Assembly: GCF_040546685.1 (NCBI RefSeq)
Contig: NZ_JBEPOH010000002.1
Coordinates: 248,001-312,000 of the forward strand
DNA: 64,000 bases
From: Variovorax sp. OAS795
GTDB lineage: Bacteria > Pseudomonadota > Gammaproteobacteria > Burkholderiales > Burkholderiaceae_C
Reading direction: 5' to 3'
The translations under genes were made by a program, and so were the position numbers. Shown here in pieces: positions 53,267 to 61,921 of this stretch. The notes beneath the pieces were generated by a model. The model saw only the letters and a list, made by a program, of their open reading frames with translations, made no database searches and was not told the DNA's origin. Position 1 is the stretch's first letter. The number at the start of each line of letters is the position of its first letter.

Positions 53267-54220
53267 TCAGGTGGTCAGGCTCATGGCCGGGCGCTCGCCG
53301 GCCAGGGCCTGGGCGATGCTGGCCAGCACCATCTCGCCCATCGCGGTGCGGGTCTCCCAGGTGGCGCTGGCGCGGTGGGCCTGCAAGGTCGCGCGCTCGG
53401 ACTGGCGCAGCGCGAGCGGCACGTGCGGTTCGTCGACGAAGACGTCCAGGCCCGCACCCGCGATGCGGCCGGCGGCCAGCGCCTCGGTCAGGTCGGCTTC
53501 GTTCACGAGCCGGCCGCGCGCGACATTGACCAGGAAGCCGCGCGGCCCGAGCGCATCGAGCACGGCCGCGTCGACGATGCCTTCGGCCTGGTCGGCGGCG
53601 GCGCACAGCACCAGAGCGTCCGACTCGCGGGCCAGGTCGAGCAGCTTGGGCGTGAAGGGGTGCGCGACGTCGTCCATGGCGTGCAGGTCGGTGTAGCCGA
53701 TGGGGCAGCCGAAAGCTGCGGCCCGCACGGCCACGGCGCGGCCCACGCGGCCCATGCCGACGATGCCGATGCGCATGCCGCTGAACCGCCGCGCGAGCGG
53801 GATGGCGCTGGGCTGCGGATGAAGCGGCCACTGGCCGTCCCGCACGAAACGGTCGCCGGCGCACAGGTTGCGGCACGCCGCGATCAGCAGGCCGATGGCC
53901 AGGTCGGCCACGTCTTCGGTCAGAGCGCCGAGCGTGGCGGTGACGGGCAGGGCACGCGCGCGGCAGTAGGCCAGGTCCACCGCGTCGGTGCCGACGCCAT
54001 TGACGGCCACCACCTTGAGGCTGGGCAGCTGCTCCAGCGTGGCGCGCGAAATGCCGGTGTGCCCGCCGGTGATCACGGCGTCGATCGACGCGCCGTGCTG
54101 GCGCAGCCAGCCCGGAGGATCGGGAAGCTCGAAGAGCTTGTGCACCGTGTAGAGCGAGGCGAGCTCGTCGTTGATTTCGGGAATCAGGATCGGGTTCAGC
54201 TGGAGGACTTGGGGGTTCAT
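53267..54220 (-). CDS. D-isomer-specific 2-hydroxyacid dehydrogenase
   Basis: 317 residues. NAD(P) Rossmann motif IGIVGMGRVGRAVA in the middle, catalytic Arg in VNVARGRLVNEADL, Glu in FVDEPHVP and His in QAHRASATW. It belongs with glyoxylate/hydroxypyruvate reductase-like enzymes, which reduce 2-keto acids or oxidise D-2-hydroxyacids. It heads an operon with two Bug genes and is divergent from the HTH-citrate synthase gene across a strongly palindromic 136-base gap. Confidence 0.9.
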   Translation of the reverse strand: MNPQVLQLNPILIPEINDELASLYTVHKLFELPDPPGWLRQHGASIDAVITGGHTGISRATLEQLPSLKVVAVNGVGTDAVDLAYCRARALPVTATLGALTEDVADLAIGLLIAACRNLCAGDRFVRDGQWPLHPQPSAIPLARRFSGMRIGIVGMGRVGRAVAVRAAAFGCPIGYTDLHAMDDVAHPFTPKLLDLARESDALVLCAAADQAEGIVDAAVLDALGPRGFLVNVARGRLVNEADLTEALAAGRIAGAGLDVFVDEPHVPLALRQSERATLQAHRASATWETRTAMGEMVLASIAQALAGERPAMSLTT

Positions 54221-54291
54221 GTCGATGGTCGTGCGGGGAGGCCGGGCGGCCCGTCGCCGTAGTTCTTGCGGATGTCTGGATGCTAGTAATG

Positions 54292-54330
54292 TATTGACAT
54301 ACTGGTCAATATTGATCTATATAATCAATA
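54292..54330. promoter_or_regulatory. Tandem palindromes overlapping a strong sigma-70 promoter
   Basis: Site 1: TATTGAC-N6-GTCAATA (54292-54311). Site 2: TATTGAT-N7-ATCAATA (54310-54330), sharing the same arm sequence and touching site 1. A further TTGAC half-site follows near 54334. On the plus strand TTGACA (54294-54299) is a perfect -35, with TATATA (54318-54323, 18-base spacer) or TATAAT as -10. The gap is strikingly AT-rich. Two dyads on a promoter imply cooperative control of this divergent region. Confidence 0.7.
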
Positions 54331-54356
54331 GAAATTGACTCTAGCCCGTACCCGCC

Positions 54357-55523
54357 ATGGCTTCCTGGATCTCGATGAACGAGGCGTGCAATCTCCTGGG
54401 CGTGCAGCCCCAGACGCTCTATGCCTATGTGAGCCGCGGCAAGCTGGAGGTCGCGCCCGATCCGGCCGATACGCGGCGCAGGCTCTACCGCGCCGAGGAC
54501 GTGGCGGTGCTGGCCAAGCGCAAGCAGGCCGGTCGCAAGCGCGAGACGCTGGCCGCGAACACGCTGTTCGGATCGGAGCCCAGCATTCCGACCGCGCTGT
54601 GCGCGTTCTTCCGCGGGCGGCCGTACTACAGGGGCCGCGATGCCGTGGCCATGGCGCGCACCGCCACGCTCGAAGATGCGGCCCAGCTGTTGTGGGGCGC
54701 CGAGCGCGCCGTCGACTTCGCGAGTTCCGCGCCCATGCGTGCGGGCAAGCCGGGCCGCGATGCGGCCTTTGCCGCGCTGGCCGGCCTCTCGGCGGCCGGG
54801 CATTCCACCGCGGGACGCCTGACCCGGGTGCTGCATGCCGAAGCGCAGGGGCTCGTGGGGCAGGTGGCCACCGCGTTCGGCGCCGCGCCGGGCGATGAAC
54901 CGCTGCACTTGCGCTTCGCCAAGGGGTGGAAGCAACCGGCCAGGGTGGCCGACCTGCTGCGCACGGCCATGGTCTTGCTGGCCGATCACGAGCTGACCAG
55001 TTCCGCCTTCGTCGCGCGCATCACGGCTTCCACCGGCGCGTCGCTGCCGGCCTGCCTGCTGGCCGGCTTGACCACGGCATCGGGTCCGCTGCATGGCGAC
55101 GCCTCGGGCCGCGTGCGCGCGCTGTTCAGCGAGGTGGAGCGCGCGGGCGAGGACCAGGTGTTGGCCCACTACCTCGCCAACGGCCTGTCGCCGGCGGGCT
55201 TCGGCCATCACCTGTATCCCGATGGCGATCCGCGCGCGGCCGCACTGCTGGCCCTGTTCGACCCGCCGAAGGCGATCGTGCGCTTCATCGCCAAGGTCAC
55301 CAAGCTGACAGGGCTGCAGCCCAACGTCGATGTCGCGCTGGCCGCCCTGGCCGCGCACCACCGGCTTCCCGCCGACGCGGCCTTCGGCCTGTTCGCCACC
55401 GCGCGAAGCGTCGGCCTGCTGGCTCACAGCCTGGAGCAACTGGGCGTGGCGCAGGTCATCCGCCCGCGCGGCCGCTATGTGGGGCCGGTGCCCGAAGCCG
55501 AAACCGACGGCGCGGGCCGCTGA
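54357..55523 (+). CDS. HTH-citrate synthase fusion protein
   Basis: 388 residues. The first 55 are a MerR/excisionase-like HTH (WISMNEACNLLGVQPQTLYAYVSRGKLE..RRRLYRAEDV). The rest is citrate synthase-like, with TALCAFFRGRPYYRGRDAVA, LLADHELTSSAFVARITAS (catalytic His region), GPLHGDASGRVRALF and GFGHHLYPDGDPRA (second His region). The HTH suggests a regulator that senses acyl-CoA or oxaloacetate, or an enzyme that also binds DNA. The palindromes before it are obvious candidate sites. Confidence 0.88.
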   Translation: MASWISMNEACNLLGVQPQTLYAYVSRGKLEVAPDPADTRRRLYRAEDVAVLAKRKQAGRKRETLAANTLFGSEPSIPTALCAFFRGRPYYRGRDAVAMARTATLEDAAQLLWGAERAVDFASSAPMRAGKPGRDAAFAALAGLSAAGHSTAGRLTRVLHAEAQGLVGQVATAFGAAPGDEPLHLRFAKGWKQPARVADLLRTAMVLLADHELTSSAFVARITASTGASLPACLLAGLTTASGPLHGDASGRVRALFSEVERAGEDQVLAHYLANGLSPAGFGHHLYPDGDPRAAALLALFDPPKAIVRFIAKVTKLTGLQPNVDVALAALAAHHRLPADAAFGLFATARSVGLLAHSLEQLGVAQVIRPRGRYVGPVPEAETDGAGR

Positions 55524-55555
55524 GCGCGTGGCCCAGCGGAGGGCAAGCCGCGCGC

Positions 55556-55936
55556 TCAGCTGTTGGGCTTGGCGAACTGCTCCGCGCTCATCATCTCCAG
55601 GCCGACGAAGGGCTTGTCGCCTTCGACCCATGCGTCGTGGCCCGGCGGAATGGTGTACGACATGCCTGCCTCGATGGAGGTCTTGGAACCGTCGTTCATC
55701 TGCACGGTGAGGCGGCCCGACACCGCATAACCCACGTGCGCGACCTGGCAGCTGTCCGTGCCCACGACCGGCTTGATGCAGTTCGACCAGCGCCACCCCG
55801 GCTGGAAGTTGAAGCGTCCGAGCGTGTAGCCCTCGAGGCGGACCACTTCGACCCGGGTCATTTCCGGCTCCCGCACCTCGTCGGGCGCGTCATGGGATCG
55901 CGTCTGGAGCTTGTTGACGTTCATGGGACTTGTCAT
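55556..55936 (-). CDS. Cupin-domain protein
   Basis: 126 residues from ATG at 55936, which has AAGGAGAG 7 bases upstream. Single cupin barrel: FQPGWRWSNCIKPVVG, CQVAHVGYAVSGRLTVQMNDG, then SYTIPPGHDAWVEGDKP. Metal-binding His and Glu positions are partly kept. Small cupins of this type occur beside catabolic genes but without known activity. It converges with the citrate synthase-like gene. Confidence 0.82.
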   Translation of the reverse strand: MTSPMNVNKLQTRSHDAPDEVREPEMTRVEVVRLEGYTLGRFNFQPGWRWSNCIKPVVGTDSCQVAHVGYAVSGRLTVQMNDGSKTSIEAGMSYTIPPGHDAWVEGDKPFVGLEMMSAEQFAKPNS

Positions 55937-56091
55937 CGCGACTCTCCTTGCACGAGCGAGCAGATAGTCCGCGGCAGCCTCGTGCCGAACCGCACGACGA
56001 ACCATCGGATGTTAGACCCGGGGCCCGGCGAGGCGACGACTTTTTAAAACCTTTTCATACTGTGCGGACGCACAGTGTCTGGCGCGAACGG

Positions 56092-56778
56092 CTACTCGCC
56101 GGCGAATCCGCTGAAGACGGCGAAGGCCTCGACCGGTTCCCTCGGCATCGCCAGCCGGTTGAGCGCTGCCTCGGGCTGCCCATAGCCCATGGACATGCCG
56201 CACACCACGGTCTCGCCTTCCGGCAGGTGCAGGAAGTCCCTGATGACAGGCTCGTGCCGCACGAACGAGACCTGCGGGCAGGTGTCCAGCCCCCGGGCAC
56301 GCGCCGCGATCATCAGCGTCTGCAGGAACATGCCGCAGTCGAGCCAGCTGTGCCGCGTCAGCCGTTCGTCGATGGTGAAGATCAGTCCGACCGGCGCATC
56401 GAAGAACGCAAAGTTGCGCCCGGTCTGCCGGTAGCGTGCCTCGGTGTCGGCGCGATCGATGTCCAGCGCCGCGTAGTAACGCGCACCGAACTCGGCCTGC
56501 CGTGCCTTGCAGGCGGTGGGCAGGTCTTCGGGAAAGTGGCGCGAGGGCGGCAACGCGTCCTGCGCGTGCGAGCGCATCAGTGCTTCGCTGAGCTGCCGCC
56601 TGGGTTCGCCTTCGAGCACGTGGACGCGCCAGGGCTGGGTGTTCGAGTTGCTGGGCGCGCAGCGCGCAACGTCGAGGATTTCCGCCACCAGCGCCTTCGG
56701 AACCGGCGTCGGCAGGAAGGCGCGGACCGCCTTTCGCGAGCGGATGGCCTCGTCGACCATGGTGTCTGCTTTCATCAT
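56092..56778 (-). CDS. Nitroreductase family FMN protein, possible 4-nitrobenzoate reductase (PnbA-like)
   Basis: 228 residues from ATG at 56778 (MMKADTMVDEAIRSRKAVRAF). Nitroreductase hallmarks: RSRKAVRAFLPTPV for FMN phosphate binding, APSNSNTQPWRVHV and the C-terminal GMSMGYGQPEAALNRL. PnbA reduces 4-nitrobenzoate to 4-hydroxylaminobenzoate. This gene is next to a LysR gene and near a PnbB-like lyase gene, as in Pseudomonas putida pnb clusters, which makes this reading likely. Confidence 0.85.
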   Translation of the reverse strand: MMKADTMVDEAIRSRKAVRAFLPTPVPKALVAEILDVARCAPSNSNTQPWRVHVLEGEPRRQLSEALMRSHAQDALPPSRHFPEDLPTACKARQAEFGARYYAALDIDRADTEARYRQTGRNFAFFDAPVGLIFTIDERLTRHSWLDCGMFLQTLMIAARARGLDTCPQVSFVRHEPVIRDFLHLPEGETVVCGMSMGYGQPEAALNRLAMPREPVEAFAVFSGFAGE

Positions 56779-56872
56779 GGTGCGATGCTCCCACGGCCGC
56801 GCCGCCTCGCCAACTGAAGCTTGTGCACGGCCGACATGCACGAAACAGAAGTTCGCCGGGTTTGTACCGGGG

Positions 56873-57841
56873 CTAGCGGCGTGCCAGCTCGAAGAGCTGC
56901 GAGCGCAGCCACAGATGGGCCGGGTCGTGCGCATGCCGTTGATGCCAGATCGCGCGCAATGTCACGCCCGGCACGGCGTAGGGCAGCTTCTTGGCGTGCA
57001 GGTCGCCGCGCCGCGCGAAGGACTCGGCCAGCGGCGCGGGAACGATGGCGATCATCTCGCTCGCAAGCAGCAGTTCGGGCACGGCCAGCGAGTGCGGCAC
57101 TGTGACGCGGTAGCGCGGGTGCCTGCCGATCTGCGCCAGCGCATCCTCCAGCGCCTGCCGGTCGAACATGTCGGACTGGCGCGCGAGGCCGCGCTCGACG
57201 ATGTAGCCGCTCACGGCACCTTCCTCCTGTCCGCCCAGCGAAACGGTGAGCAACGGAAAGTCGGCGAGGTCGGCCAGGCTGGCTTCGCGGCGGCGCAGCG
57301 GGTGGCCCTTGCGCATGAGGAGCACGTCCTCCTGCGTCCACACGGGCGCGCTTTGCAGGCGCGCCGGCACGTCCGCGAAGATGCCCACCGCAATGTCGAT
57401 CCGGCCCACGTCGATCTGCTCGGCCAGGTCCAGCCGCGTGGACGGCCGCACCACCAGGTCCACCGAAGGTGCCAGCGCGTTCACGCGATGGCTGAGCCGC
57501 GTCAGCAGCACCGAGGTGACGTAGTCGTTGGCGGCCAGCACGAAGGCGCGCGAGGCCGTGGCGGGGTCGAAGGCTTGCACGCCGAGCGTGTCATGGATGC
57601 TGCGCAAGGCTTCGCGCAGTGGCGTCGCCATCGCGAGCGCGCGGGCCGTGGGCTCCATGCCCCGGGCGGTGCGCACGAACAATTCGTCCTGCAACGCCTC
57701 GCGCAGGCGCGAGAGCGCGTGGCTGATCGCGGACTGGCTCAGGTGCAGCCGCTTGCCCGCACGCAGCAGGTTCTGGTCCTCGAAGACCGCGTCGAAGACG
57801 CGAAGCAGGTTCAGGTCCATGCGCGCCGGATTCGGTGTCAT
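56873..57841 (-). CDS. LysR-family regulator, possible PnbR-like
   Basis: 322 residues from ATG at 57841, with GGAGG 7 bases upstream. NodD/NahR-like subgroup start (PARMDLNLLRVFDAVFEDQNLLRAG) and HTH HLSQSAISHALSRLREAL. It lies between the nitroreductase and the Bug/lyase genes, the position of pnbR in known 4-nitrobenzoate clusters. A T-N11-A palindrome stands 17 bases before its start. Confidence 0.9.
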   Translation of the reverse strand: MTPNPARMDLNLLRVFDAVFEDQNLLRAGKRLHLSQSAISHALSRLREALQDELFVRTARGMEPTARALAMATPLREALRSIHDTLGVQAFDPATASRAFVLAANDYVTSVLLTRLSHRVNALAPSVDLVVRPSTRLDLAEQIDVGRIDIAVGIFADVPARLQSAPVWTQEDVLLMRKGHPLRRREASLADLADFPLLTVSLGGQEEGAVSGYIVERGLARQSDMFDRQALEDALAQIGRHPRYRVTVPHSLAVPELLLASEMIAIVPAPLAESFARRGDLHAKKLPYAVPGVTLRAIWHQRHAHDPAHLWLRSQLFELARR

Positions 57842-57858
57842 TCCAATCCTCCTCATGT

Positions 57859-57871
57859 TGCATGGCGTGCA
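57859..57871. promoter_or_regulatory. LysR box (T-N11-A) in the pnb-like divergent gap
   Basis: TGCA-TGGCG-TGCA: a short dyad whose outer bases form T-N11-A. It is between the LysR gene and the divergent Bug/lyase genes and is likely bound by the LysR protein. Confidence 0.45.
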
Positions 57872-57979
57872 TTTTCGTCTTGAAGATTGATCGCTTCCGC
57901 GCGCCGGGATGCGCTGGCATCGTGGAGCCCTGCCGATCTGGCAGGCCCGCACCGCACACCGCACACACAGGAGCCCACG

Positions 57980-58972
57980 ATGGATCCGATCTCCAGAAGA
58001 ACTTTCGCCAGGCACCTGTCGTGCCTCGCCCCTGCGCTTGCGCTGGGCTCCGGCCCGGCGCAGGCGCAGCCCGAGGCCGGCGTGGGCCGCATCATCGTCG
58101 GCTATCCGCCGGGCGGAACGCTGGACCAGACCGCGCGGCGGCTGGCCCAGGCGTGGCGCTCGCAAGGCCGCAACTGGCTCGTGGACAACCGGCCCGGCGC
58201 TGCGGGACGGATCGCGACCGGCCAGCTCAAGCGCGAGAAGGCCGACGGCAGCGCGGTGCTGTGCACGCACACCTCGGCCATGACGATCTATCCGCATGTG
58301 TATGCCAAGCTTCCCTACGACGCGGTCAAGGACGCGCAGCCGGTCGCGCTGCTGGCCTCCGCCACCTGCGTGCTGGCCGTCAGCGCCGCGGTGCCGGCAC
58401 AAGTGAAGACGCTTGCCGACTACGTGAAGTGGATCGGGGGCAACGAGGCGGGCCGCACCTACGCATCGCCTGCGGCGGGCTCGCTGGCGCAGTTCCTGGG
58501 CTACCGCTTGTCGCAGGCCGCGGGCATTGCGCTGACGCACGTGGCCTACCGCGGGTCCGCGCCCGCGGTGCAGGACCTGCTCGGCGCGCAGATCCCGGCC
58601 TACATCGGCTTCGTGGGCGACTTTCTGCAGTACCTCGCCGGCGGAAAGCTCCGGCTGCTGGCGGTGAGCAGCGAACAGCGCTCGCGTTTCCTGAAAGACG
58701 TGCCGACCTTTTCCGAGCAGGGATTCGGCACCGTCTCGGGCGTCGAGAGCTACGGCATCTATGCGCCCGCATCCATCCCGCAGCACACCGTGGCGGCCCT
58801 GGCGCAAGCCACGCAGGCGGCATCGCGCGACCAGGCGCTCGTTGCAGGCCTGGAGCAGATCGGACTGGAAACGACCTACCTCGCATCGGCGGAATACACG
58901 CAGCTCATCGCGCGCGAGCGGGAACGGTGGCGGCCCGTGGTCGCCGCGTCGGGGTTCAGGGCTGACGAGTAG
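57980..58972 (+). CDS. Bug/TctC-family periplasmic solute-binding protein
   Basis: 330 residues from ATG at 57980 with a GGAG site. The signal begins MDPISRRTFARHLSCLAPAL with a twin-arginine-like SRRTFARHL motif and cleavage near AQAQ. Core motifs IIVGYPPGGTLDQTARRL, WLVDNRPGAAGRIA and HVAYRGSAPAVQDLL. It precedes the lyase-like gene by 19 bases, so the natural ligand may be a substituted benzoate, an unusual ligand type for this family. Confidence 0.9.
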   Translation: MDPISRRTFARHLSCLAPALALGSGPAQAQPEAGVGRIIVGYPPGGTLDQTARRLAQAWRSQGRNWLVDNRPGAAGRIATGQLKREKADGSAVLCTHTSAMTIYPHVYAKLPYDAVKDAQPVALLASATCVLAVSAAVPAQVKTLADYVKWIGGNEAGRTYASPAAGSLAQFLGYRLSQAAGIALTHVAYRGSAPAVQDLLGAQIPAYIGFVGDFLQYLAGGKLRLLAVSSEQRSRFLKDVPTFSEQGFGTVSGVESYGIYAPASIPQHTVAALAQATQAASRDQALVAGLEQIGLETTYLASAEYTQLIARERERWRPVVAASGFRADE

Positions 58973-58991
58973 ACAAAAAAAGGACACCACC

Positions 58992-59534
58992 ATGACATCG
59001 AAGCGCGAAGAATTGATTGCCGCCAGCCTGCCGTTCCTTGCCGAGATCAAGGACATGACGGCCGGCACCGAAGTGGAGCGCTGGCTCAACGCGCGCCACG
59101 GCCCCGGCTCGCCGCTCTACACCCGGCTGGCCGAACTGGTGACGGCCGGCGTGCGCGAAGGCTGGGCCGCCAACGTCGAGGTCCAGGGCCCGCGCTACCG
59201 GCGCAGCAGGCTCTGCGAGCCATCGGCCGAGACCTTCCAGTTCAGCATCACGGCGGTCTACATGGACAGCGCCGGCAACACGCAGGGCCATGCCGGGGGC
59301 GCCTTCCGGGGCGACTACCACGCGCATCCCTACGGGGAGTTCAACATGGTGGTTCCGCTCGATGAGGGGGCCGCGCTCGCCGGGCCCAACGGATGGTGCC
59401 GCGGCGGCTGGACCGCGCCCGCACCCGGCAGCCATCACTATCCCGAGGCGAAGGGGGGCGCGGTCATCGCACTCTTCTTTCTTCCCGCCGGCCGGATCTC
59501 CTACGACATCGAAGCACCGGCAACCGGACGTTGA
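58992..59534 (+). CDS. 4-hydroxylaminobenzoate lyase-like protein (PnbB/DUF4863)
   Basis: 180 residues from ATG at 58992. DUF4863-type protein: HGPGSPLYTRLAELVTAGVREGWAANVEV, QGPRYRRSRLCEPSAETF, then a cupin-like DYHAHPYGEFNMVVPLD with His and Glu that may bind metal, and HYPEAKGGAVIALFFLPAG. PnbB turns 4-hydroxylaminobenzoate into protocatechuate with release of ammonia. It sits with a nitroreductase and LysR gene, completing a plausible route from 4-nitrobenzoate. Confidence 0.8.
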   Translation: MTSKREELIAASLPFLAEIKDMTAGTEVERWLNARHGPGSPLYTRLAELVTAGVREGWAANVEVQGPRYRRSRLCEPSAETFQFSITAVYMDSAGNTQGHAGGAFRGDYHAHPYGEFNMVVPLDEGAALAGPNGWCRGGWTAPAPGSHHYPEAKGGAVIALFFLPAGRISYDIEAPATGR

Positions 59535-59554
59535 CCGCTGCAGAAGGACCCATC

Positions 59555-60766
59555 ATGGATCGCCGATTACTCATGCTGGCACTTGGCATGTTTGCCATGG
59601 GGACCGACAACTTCGTGGTTGCCGGCATTCTCCCGAGCGTGGCCGAGTCGCTGCACACGTCCGTCAGCCTGGCCGGCCAGATGGTCACCGTCTACGCGCT
59701 GTCGTATGCCGTCATGGCGCCGGTGATGGCCGCCGTCGCCGCGGGATGGCCGCGCAAGTTCCTGCTGGTGCTTGCCCTCGGCATCTTCGTCCTCGGCAAC
59801 GCGATCACCGCACTGGCGAGCGACCTGAACACCGTCCTCTTGAGCCGCGCCCTCGCCGGGCTCGGCGCGGCCATGTTCGCGCCCACGGCGCTGGGCGTCG
59901 CCACCTCGCTCGCAGGCCCCGAAAGAAGAGGGCGCGCGCTGGCCACGGTCACGGCCGGGCTGGCGGGCGCCACGGCGCTCGGCGCGCCCATCGGCACTTT
60001 CATCGGCGGCTTGGGCGACTGGCGAAGCACGCTGTGGTTCGTCGCGGCGCTGGGGCTGGTCTCGATGATCGGCGTCTGGACGATGCTGCGTTCGGTGCCC
60101 CAGCCGCCACGCATCACGCTGCGGGCACGGCTGGCACCGGTGCGGGACATCCGCATCGCGCTCACGCTGCTCACGTCGCTCTTCGCGTTCGGCGGCTTCC
60201 TGATGGTCTATACCTATTCGGGCCTGGTGCTGGACCGCGTGACCGGCGGCGACGAACGGCTCCTGGCCGGCCTGCTCCTGGTCTGGGGCGTTGCCGCGAC
60301 CGCCGGAAACCTGCTCGCGGGCCGGCTGGTCGATCGCTACGACAGCCGAAGGATCATCGACGCAGGCCTGGCCGTGGCGATCCTCAATTTCTGCGCGCTC
60401 CCCTGGACCTCTGCCCATCCGGCCAGCGCCATCGCGGCACTGGTGGTCTGGGGGCTGGTGGGATGGGGACTGATCGTGCCGCAGCAGCACCGGCTGGTGA
60501 AGATCGCGCCGGAGGCTGCGCCGCTGCTGCTCGCCCTGAACAACACGGCGACCTATGCCGGCCTGGCCTGCTCGGGTCTCCTCGGCGGCATCGCTCTGCT
60601 CTACGTGGACCGGCACTACCTCGGTGTCGTGGGGGCCGGACTCATCGCGATCGCGCTCTTGCTCGCGCTGGCCGCGCACCGGTGCATCGAGCGCGAACGG
60701 CTGCGCAGCGGCGCGGTGGGGGCGGCCGGCAAGCCCCTCCGGGGACTGGGCGCAGGCACGCCGTGA
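59555..60766 (+). CDS. Major facilitator superfamily transporter (DHA1-like)
   Basis: 403 residues from ATG at 59555, with AAGGAC. Twelve predicted membrane helices. Motif-like YALSYAVMAPVMAAVAAG and the inter-domain PERRGRALA (motif A region) resemble drug/arabinose exporters of the DHA1 family (LSRALAGLGAAMFAPTALGVA). It follows the lyase-like gene by 20 bases, so it may export nitro- or hydroxylamino-aromatics, or act independently. Confidence 0.9.
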   Translation: MDRRLLMLALGMFAMGTDNFVVAGILPSVAESLHTSVSLAGQMVTVYALSYAVMAPVMAAVAAGWPRKFLLVLALGIFVLGNAITALASDLNTVLLSRALAGLGAAMFAPTALGVATSLAGPERRGRALATVTAGLAGATALGAPIGTFIGGLGDWRSTLWFVAALGLVSMIGVWTMLRSVPQPPRITLRARLAPVRDIRIALTLLTSLFAFGGFLMVYTYSGLVLDRVTGGDERLLAGLLLVWGVAATAGNLLAGRLVDRYDSRRIIDAGLAVAILNFCALPWTSAHPASAIAALVVWGLVGWGLIVPQQHRLVKIAPEAAPLLLALNNTATYAGLACSGLLGGIALLYVDRHYLGVVGAGLIAIALLLALAAHRCIERERLRSGAVGAAGKPLRGLGAGTP

Positions 60767-60808
60767 GCGCCGCAGTCCGGGTCCGGCATGCAGGTGCAAG
60801 CGCAGGGC

Positions 60809-61807
60809 TCAGATGAAGAGCTTTCCGCTGAATGCGAAGCGCAGGGTGCGCACTGTGAGCACCGCCAGCGCGAGGGTCAACGCCACCAGCAACGCGATCG
60901 CGAGGGCCCACAGCGGCGCGGCTGCGCGCAACTGCGCATACTTCAGCGCTGCATTGGCCAGGGCCGCCATCGGGAAGCTGATGGCCCACCAGGCGGGAGA
61001 GAACGCGATGCTCGGCCGGAACACCTTCGGTGCAAGCACCGCGAACATGAAGAGCGCGAAGTAGAAGAGCAGGGCGGCAAAGTTGTCGATGCTGCCGGTG
61101 ATGTTCGTGTAGGCGAGGAAGCCGACCGCAAAGGGCGCGACGAGGATCATCAGCGAGGGCGCCATGGCAGATGCGAGCGGCGCCTGGTGCACCAGCCGGC
61201 CGACGATGAGCACCAGCAGCAACAGCGCGAGCACCGCACCCACGGCGGCCGCCAGCAGGTTCAGTTCCGCGATCCATGCCGTCGACCCGTCGTGGCCGGC
61301 CGTGACCGCAATGTCCAGTGTCGCGACGCCGGGGATCAGCCACGCCGGCACCGCGTGTGCGGTGTCGACCTGTCCCTTGAGCAGGCGCGAGACCACGAGG
61401 AAGCTGAGGGCGAAGGTCGCGGCCGCGCCCAGCGTCCACACCGCGCGCGCACCCGATGCGCTGTAGGGGGCAATGACGGATGACAGCAGCAGTATCGAGA
61501 TGGCAATGGTGCCGAAGAAATTGCCGGTCACCGGGTGATGGAACTCCGCGTGCACGGACTGCGGATGCCTGGCCAGCTTGACCGCATAGCCGAGCGCCAG
61601 CAGTACGAAGACGCCGAGTGCGAAGAAGCCGATCGCCTCGCCGACGATGGCGGGCGCGCCCAGGCTGGCGTGGGCCAGTCGCCACGCCAGCGCCAGCCCG
61701 GAAAGCCCCATGACGGACGCGAACAGGTTGACGGGCAAGTTGCGCAGCGACGCTTCGCTGGAGGCGCGGGTCACGAGGAAGGGCGGGTGGAGTGATTTGC
61801 TTTGCAT
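60809..61807 (-). CDS. SLAC1/TehA-family anion channel
   Basis: 332 residues from ATG at 61807, ten predicted membrane helices. Family features: LPVNLFASVMGLSGLALAWR, HPVTGNFFGTIAISILLLS, AYTNITGSIDNFAALLFYFALF and FSPAWWAISFPMAALANAALKY. Such proteins conduct chloride, nitrate or tellurite-linked anions. It is divergent from a GlxA-type regulator with a long inverted repeat between them. Confidence 0.88.
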   Translation of the reverse strand: MQSKSLHPPFLVTRASSEASLRNLPVNLFASVMGLSGLALAWRLAHASLGAPAIVGEAIGFFALGVFVLLALGYAVKLARHPQSVHAEFHHPVTGNFFGTIAISILLLSSVIAPYSASGARAVWTLGAAATFALSFLVVSRLLKGQVDTAHAVPAWLIPGVATLDIAVTAGHDGSTAWIAELNLLAAAVGAVLALLLLVLIVGRLVHQAPLASAMAPSLMILVAPFAVGFLAYTNITGSIDNFAALLFYFALFMFAVLAPKVFRPSIAFSPAWWAISFPMAALANAALKYAQLRAAAPLWALAIALLVALTLALAVLTVRTLRFAFSGKLFI

Positions 61808-61823
61808 GGCATCCTTTTTTGGA

Positions 61824-61859
61824 TTGGCAGAATTTGCTGATGTTGCTAGTTTCTGCCAA
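61824..61859. promoter_or_regulatory. Long inverted repeat between the anion channel and GlxA gene
   Basis: TTGGCAGAA (61824-61832) and TTCTGCCAA (61851-61859), perfect 9-base arms with an 18-base spacer, 16 bases before the channel gene start. Centre-to-centre spacing is about 27 bases. It is a likely site for the divergent AraC-type regulator. Confidence 0.6.
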
Positions 61860-61921
61860 ACTGGTCCGGCCGCGCACCCTGCGGCACGATGTTTTCCGCC
61901 AATAGCTGAGCCTTCACTGCC

